The position numbers and the translations under genes are program-made. DNA of 64,000 nt from Candidatus Woesearchaeota archaeon. Its GTDB lineage: Archaea > Nanobdellota > Nanobdellia > Woesearchaeales > 21-14-0-10-32-9. The notes below the pieces were generated by a model, which saw only the letters and a program-made list of their open reading frames with translations, made no database searches and was not told the DNA's origin. Shown here piece after piece: positions 60,173 through 64,000 of the stretch; the stretch's first letter is position 1, and each line of letters begins with the position of its first letter. The stretch covers positions 1-64,000 of the forward strand of contig JAHKLZ010000018.1 in the NCBI GenBank assembly GCA_020854775.1, written 5' to 3'.

Positions 60173-60767
60173 ACATTGTATTTTTGATTTTGATGGAGTC
60201 ATTATAGATTCTGAGAAGAAGAAGTTTAAGAATTTACAGGAAATTTTAAAGAAGTATGATTTTGATTTAAATGAGGATTGTTTTTTTGATTTTGTAGGTA
60301 AAAAACGAGTTTATTTTATCAAAGAATTAAAAAATGAAAGATTAAATTTTCATTTAAAAGAAATAATGGATGAAGTTCATAAAAAAGATTTTGATCTTGA
60401 TGATTTAGTTCTAATTCCTGGTTTGATTGATTTTTTATGTTTTTTAAAAAATAATAATGTTGAAGCACACATCGCGACGGGTTCTTCTCAAGATTTTGTT
60501 TTTAAAGTTTTAGAATTGTTTAAGATAAAAAAATATTTTTCTCACATACTAACAGGGGATCAAGTTAAAGAGTCGAAACCATCTCCTAAAATTTATTTAG
60601 AATTACGTAGAAAAATTAATAATGAATCTGCTTTTGTTATTGAAGATTCTTCTGCAGGTATTATTTCTGCAAAAAAAGCAAAATTTTTTGTTATTTCTTT
60701 GATAGAGCATGATGAGTCGGATCTTTTTGTTTCTGATTTTTTTGAATTGTTAAAAATAATTTCTTGA
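60150..60767 (+). CDS. HAD superfamily phosphatase
   Basis: 205 residues from ATG 60150, which has GGGGAGGTGG at the right distance; a GTG at 60141 lies directly against that site. HAD motifs: FDFDGVIIDSE (I), IATGSSQD (II), K in ESKPSPKIY (III) and FVIEDSSAGI (IV). The cap is helical as in beta-phosphoglucomutase-like enzymes. Overlap with the kinase gene suggests they share a pathway, for example salvage of a phosphorylated sugar or nucleoside. Confidence 0.85.
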   Translation: MLYISKFKHCIFDFDGVIIDSEKKKFKNLQEILKKYDFDLNEDCFFDFVGKKRVYFIKELKNERLNFHLKEIMDEVHKKDFDLDDLVLIPGLIDFLCFLKNNNVEAHIATGSSQDFVFKVLELFKIKKYFSHILTGDQVKESKPSPKIYLELRRKINNESAFVIEDSSAGIISAKKAKFFVISLIEHDESDLFVSDFFELLKIIS

Positions 60768-60819
60768 TATTTATTATAATGTGCGAGACAATTAGAAAAA
60801 AATAAGATTTGTTTTTGGT

Positions 60820-61851
60820 TTAGTTTTCTGGATAAGCTTCTTTGATTAGTGCTTCGTGTTTTTCAAGTTCTTCTCTTATTGGTGTTATTAGTTTGATTAG
60901 TTCGTCTGCTACGCCTTGTTTTAGGTCTATGCTTGATAGTTTTTTGTTTACGAAGTCTTGTTCTAATTCTTCATAGTTTTTGTATGTTATTTGTCCGCCG
61001 TATTGTTCTGGTCTGTTTATTTCAAAGTTTCTTTTTTCTTGTTCTAAGAATTTGAATAGTACATATTTTGTTATTGCTAGTAGTCCGTTTCCTTCTGCTT
61101 TCCCGTCTTCTGAGTATGCTTTGTTTATTTTTTTTCTTATTATTTTGTCTGAGTCGTCAAAGTCTATTTTTGAGTTTGGTTCGCTACTGCTCATTTTTCC
61201 GCTTTCTCCTAGTCCTGGTACTAATGGATTTAGTAAGTGTATTCTTTTTTGGTATCCTATTCTAGGTAGGTTTTCTCGGGCAAACATGAATATTTTTCTT
61301 TGGTCTACTCCTCCGAATTGTGCGTCTACTTGTAAGTATTCTTCGTCTAGTGCTTGTAGTATAGGGTATAGTAGTCCTGACATTTTTGGGTTTTCTACTT
61401 GTTTTACTACTTCTGCTCCTGCTTTTTGTGTGTCTTTAGTTGTTGTTAGTGCTGATATTTTGTACATGTCTAATGTGTATTTTTCTTGTAGTTGGAAGTC
61501 TGTTCCTTTTATGAATTTTAATTTGTCTAGTGATACTTTGGCTCTTTTTAGCATTTTTTTTATTAGTAATTCGTAGAATTGTGTTCTTTTTTCTAGTAGT
61601 TCCCAGTTTGTTTTCATGTTATCTAGGTATGCGTGCATGTTTGCGAATAATATTGTGACTTCGCATCCTGCGTTGAGTAAATCCGCTATTTTGAACATTG
61701 GTACTAGGTGTCCGACGTGTGGTTTTCCTGTTGGTGCTGCTCCCCAGTATACTTTTAAGTTTCTTTCGTTTAGTATTTCTAGGATTTTTTCTTCTCCTAC
61801 TACTTCTTGTAAGTCTCTTGTTATTAGTTCTTTTTTTTGTTCTGGGTTCAT
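60820..61851 (-). CDS. tyrS: Tyrosyl-tRNA synthetase, archaeal type
   Basis: 343 residues. The class I HIGH-like motif is [12 protein letters not shown] and the KMSKS motif appears as [14 protein letters not shown]. The tyrosine pocket ([14 protein letters not shown]) and short C-terminal domain fit the archaeal/eukaryotic type. It charges tRNA-Tyr. Confidence 0.95.
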   Translation of the reverse strand: MNPEQKKELITRDLQEVVGEEKILEILNERNLKVYWGAAPTGKPHVGHLVPMFKIADLLNAGCEVTILFANMHAYLDNMKTNWELLEKRTQFYELLIKKMLKRAKVSLDKLKFIKGTDFQLQEKYTLDMYKISALTTTKDTQKAGAEVVKQVENPKMSGLLYPILQALDEEYLQVDAQFGGVDQRKIFMFARENLPRIGYQKRIHLLNPLVPGLGESGKMSSSEPNSKIDFDDSDKIIRKKINKAYSEDGKAEGNGLLAITKYVLFKFLEQEKRNFEINRPEQYGGQITYKNYEELEQDFVNKKLSSIDLKQGVADELIKLITPIREELEKHEALIKEAYPEN

Positions 61852-61916
61852 TTTATTTTAGAGATATCTTTAGTTATTTATAGAATTTTTGTTTTTTTAT
61901 TATTTGCATCATTTTT

Positions 61917-62993
61917 TTATGTGAATAGTTTTGTTTCTTTTAGAACTAGTTCTTTTTGCCATTCTCTTAAGGATTTGTAGTTTTTGTTTCTTACTACTTC
62001 GTGTACTTGGTCTTTTGTCATTATCAAGTATGGTTCTATTCCTAGTTGGTTTCCTATTTTTACTCTTGTGTCTTCTAATTCTTGTAGTTGTGTTTTTTGT
62101 TCTTCTGTGTAATTTTTTCTTTCACGTTTTTGTTGTGGTTCTTGTTTTATGTTTAGTTTTTGTGTTTCGTAATATAGTCTTGGAGCCATAGCTTTTATTC
62201 TTGGGTGTATTCCTCTTATTTTTGTCCATTCTTCTTTTGTTCTTGGAGGGTTTTGTGTTATTTCTAGGATTTTTCTGTTTGATATTATTTTGTATGCTGG
62301 TTTGTCTGTTTTTTTTGCTATTGTTTCTCTTTCTTCGTATAGTTTTTGTGCGAATATTTTTTCTTTTTGGTTTAGTTTTGATACTCCTTTTAGGTCTTCG
62401 AATTCTGGTTCTTTGTAATAGTATTCTTTTTGTTCTAAGTGTTTTAGTTCTTCTCGTAGCCACGTTGTTCTGTTTAGTTCTTCTATTCTTGTTTCTAGTA
62501 ATTCTTTTAGTTTTATTAAGTACAATGTGTCTTTTACTGCGTATGTCATCATTTCTGGGTTTATTGGTCTTATTGTCCAGTCAGCCATTTGGAATTTTGA
62601 TTCTTTGTTTATTGAGAAATATTTTTCTAGTAGGGATCCTAGTCCTACGTTTTTTTCGCCTATGAATAGTGCTGCGATTTGTGTGTCAAATAAGTTTTTT
62701 GGTTGTATGTTTAATTCATATTTTAGTATTCTTAGGTCGAAGCTTACGTCGTGAAATATTTTTTGTATTTCTTCGTTTTCTAGTATTTTTTTTAGTGGTT
62801 CTATTTGTTTTATTGCTAATATATCTACGACCCAGTTTTTTTCTTTTGTTGATATTTGTATTATTGATATGTATGAGCCGTAGTGATGTAAATTATTTTC
62901 ACATTCTAGGTCTATAGCTATTGTTTTTTGTGTTTCTAGTTCTTTGCATGTTTTTTCTAGTTTTTGTTCGTTATCTACGTAGATGTATTCCAT
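61917..62993 (-). CDS. Ribonuclease D-like 3'-5' exonuclease with HRDC domain
   Basis: 358 residues, the size of bacterial RNase D. DEDD motifs: AIDLECENN (exo I), HDVSFDLRIL (exo II) and MMTYAVKDTLYL (exo III). An HRDC domain is at about 205-285 (RETIAKKTDKPAYKIISN). A second helical domain fills the C-terminus. It trims RNA 3' ends such as tRNA precursors. Whole RNase D is rare in archaea. Confidence 0.85.
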   Translation of the reverse strand: MEYIYVDNEQKLEKTCKELETQKTIAIDLECENNLHHYGSYISIIQISTKEKNWVVDILAIKQIEPLKKILENEEIQKIFHDVSFDLRILKYELNIQPKNLFDTQIAALFIGEKNVGLGSLLEKYFSINKESKFQMADWTIRPINPEMMTYAVKDTLYLIKLKELLETRIEELNRTTWLREELKHLEQKEYYYKEPEFEDLKGVSKLNQKEKIFAQKLYEERETIAKKTDKPAYKIISNRKILEITQNPPRTKEEWTKIRGIHPRIKAMAPRLYYETQKLNIKQEPQQKRERKNYTEEQKTQLQELEDTRVKIGNQLGIEPYLIMTKDQVHEVVRNKNYKSLREWQKELVLKETKLFT

Positions 62994-63115
62994 TTTTGTT
63001 TCGTTTTTTTAGAGGGTTTTGTTTTGTTTATATATTTTTTTAAGAAAGAAAAAAAACTACTTATTAGTAGTTATAAATAGAAATGTTTATATGTTGGTTG
63101 TTTTTAGCTAAAATT

Positions 63116-63640
63116 ATGATTTTAGAACCTAGAATGAGAAAAAATGAGATTTTTCAAGAAGACATAATTCTTAATAGTTATTGTCCTATGACTAAGAAGC
63201 TTGAAAGCATGTATGGTTATTCTCATCTTAGTAGGCCTATGTTTCATAAAATAATGTCTTTAGGTAATCCTGAGGGAAAAACTGTTTTAGATATTGGTTG
63301 TGGTAGTAACGGGCACGTAACTCGTAGTTTTGAACCTTGGTTATCTAGAAGTTTAACAATATTAGGTGCCAGAGTTATTGGTTTAGATATTGGTTATTTA
63401 GGTAATGAGATATTTGAAAATTACAAAGTTGATTTGACTAAGCTTGATTGTTTGTCTTTTATTAAAGATAATAGTGTTGATTTGGCTGTTGCTGATTCTT
63501 TTTTTAATGCGCCTTGTTTTAGTGATGGGAAAATTACTGGTAAACAAGTTTATGATTCTTTGCTTCCTCAGTTAGAACGCGTTGTTAAGCCCGATGGATA
63601 TTTTGTTTATGATGATTCTTTTGATGTTTTTGAATTATAA
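63116..63640 (+). CDS. SAM-dependent methyltransferase, class I
   Basis: 174 residues from ATG 63116; a TATA-like TTTATATG at 63084 lies where an upstream start would be. Motif I TVLDIGCGSNGHV, then VIGLDIGY (acidic loop), DSVDL-like DNSVDLAVADSFF and a carboxyl end VVKPDGYFVYDDSF. No substrate domain is recognisable. Confidence 0.8.
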   Translation: MILEPRMRKNEIFQEDIILNSYCPMTKKLESMYGYSHLSRPMFHKIMSLGNPEGKTVLDIGCGSNGHVTRSFEPWLSRSLTILGARVIGLDIGYLGNEIFENYKVDLTKLDCLSFIKDNSVDLAVADSFFNAPCFSDGKITGKQVYDSLLPQLERVVKPDGYFVYDDSFDVFEL

Positions 63641-63664
63641 AAAAAAGAAGAAATTAAAAAAATA

Positions 63665-63844
63665 TTATTTTTTTTCTATGAAGTAATAAGCGATAGCTGT
63701 TATTATGCTTAGTATTACTGCTAGGACTGTCCAGATTATTTTTCGTTCTTTTTTCATCTTTTTTTGGTTTGTCCACACATCATGTATTACCCATATCGCG
63801 CATATTAATGCGATTATTCCTATTAATCCTTGTCCTAGAACCAT
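63665..63844 (-). CDS. Small two-helix membrane protein, PLDc_N-like
   Basis: 59 residues with GGAGGGG 8 bases before the ATG. Two transmembrane helices (about 3-20 and 37-56) are separated by a basic loop with NQKKMKKERKIIWTV, and the end is AIAYYFIEKK. This plan (helix, basic loop, IW, helix, YY-F) matches the PLDc_N domain often found on cardiolipin synthase-like proteins or alone. Function unknown. Confidence 0.65.
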   Translation of the reverse strand: MVLGQGLIGIIALICAIWVIHDVWTNQKKMKKERKIIWTVLAVILSIITAIAYYFIEKK

Positions 63845-63928
63845 TTTGTTTTTCCCCTCCTAAAAAAAAAATTGTTATTACTTATTCTTTGAATAAGCTT
63901 TATATATTTTTCTAGAATCTTGGTTTCT

Positions 63929-64000
63929 ATGTTGGAAATTATTCCTGTTGGAGGTTATGGCGAGGTTGGTCGTAATTGTACTCTTATTAAGTGGAAATCT
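63929..64000 (+). CDS. RNase J (metallo-beta-lactamase), start only
   Basis: 24 residues before the window edge: MLEIIPVGGYGEVGRNCTLI then KWKS. This is the usual start of archaeal RNase J (VGG-EVGRN). TATA-like TTTATATA at 63899-63906 lies 28 bases ahead of the ATG, predicting a leaderless message. Only the start is visible, so the call rests on this motif. Confidence 0.75.
   Translation, partial: MLEIIPVGGYGEVGRNCTLIKWKS

Overview
The window is a very AT-rich archaeal chromosome segment. Archaeal marks are a histone, a clamp-loader small subunit, a Holliday junction resolvase Hjc, a proteasome-activating nucleotidase, RNase P protein 4, a Bud32 kinase, class III (prepilin) signal peptides, a box C/D guide RNA, an intron-containing tRNA, and TATA boxes placed about 25-35 bases before leaderless ATG codons. 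The small compact genes, many uncharacterised envelope proteins and the mix of bacterial-type and eukaryotic-type enzymes suggest a DPANN archaeon of the Woesearchaeota/Pacearchaeota type. That placement is inference; there is no rRNA here to test it.

Layout. 1-2.6 kb: a secreted tail-fibre-like protein with an S74 self-chaperone domain, a second secreted protein cut by the window edge, and two small membrane proteins. 2.6-5.9 kb: three related small membrane proteins, a rhomboid protease and a PepSY-like protein. 6-10 kb: tRNA-Gly with a duplicated 3' end, three small helical proteins and PEP synthase. 10.1-12.5 kb: an accessory island lying against tRNA-Glu, with three copies of the tRNA 3' end bounding a HEPN/nucleotidyltransferase pair and a Bro-N protein, followed by an intron-containing tRNA-Ile(UAU). 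12.6-13.5 kb: two pilin-like proteins. 13.5-18.2 kb: a glycogen operon (GT3 synthase, DUF5752 protein, GH57 enzyme, GT4 glycosyltransferase). 18.6-24.6 kb: a regulator, a secretion ATPase and its membrane partner. 24.6-28.2 kb: SerRS, small proteins and RFC. 28.2-34.9 kb: three paralogous lipoproteins, a large membrane protein and an anchored protein. 35-43.6 kb: UDP-glucose pyrophosphorylase, Hjc, a second nuclease, HtpX, LemA, histone, Bud32, a membrane Lon-like protease, a candidate structured RNA and RNase P protein 4. 43.7-56.4 kb: information-processing and protein-quality genes (Nip7-like, PGK, TrmJ-like, an ATPase/PLD pair, an H1-like protein, a C/D sRNA, PAN, an M24 peptidase, a Ski2-like helicase) plus an orphan AbiEii-like gene. 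56.4-59.3 kb: a zinc/manganese ABC importer. 59.5-64 kb: a uridine kinase-like protein, a HAD phosphatase, TyrRS, RNase D, a methyltransferase and the start of RNase J.

How they fit. PEP synthase, PGK, UDP-glucose pyrophosphorylase and the glycogen operon outline gluconeogenesis feeding an alpha-glucan store. The pilins, ATPase and membrane platform would make a type IV pilus-like filament. HtpX, LemA, rhomboid, the Lon-like protease and PAN are protein quality control. The strongest candidates for something undescribed are the tRNA-anchored cassette array at 10.1-12.3 kb, the lipoprotein/membrane complex at 28.2-34.9 kb, and the GC-rich RNA candidate near 42.55 kb.

A window-wide feature is strand asymmetry. 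The + strand is rich in T and G whatever the gene direction, so + genes use T-ending codons and - genes use A-ending codons. The few neutral patches fall mainly on accessory genes.
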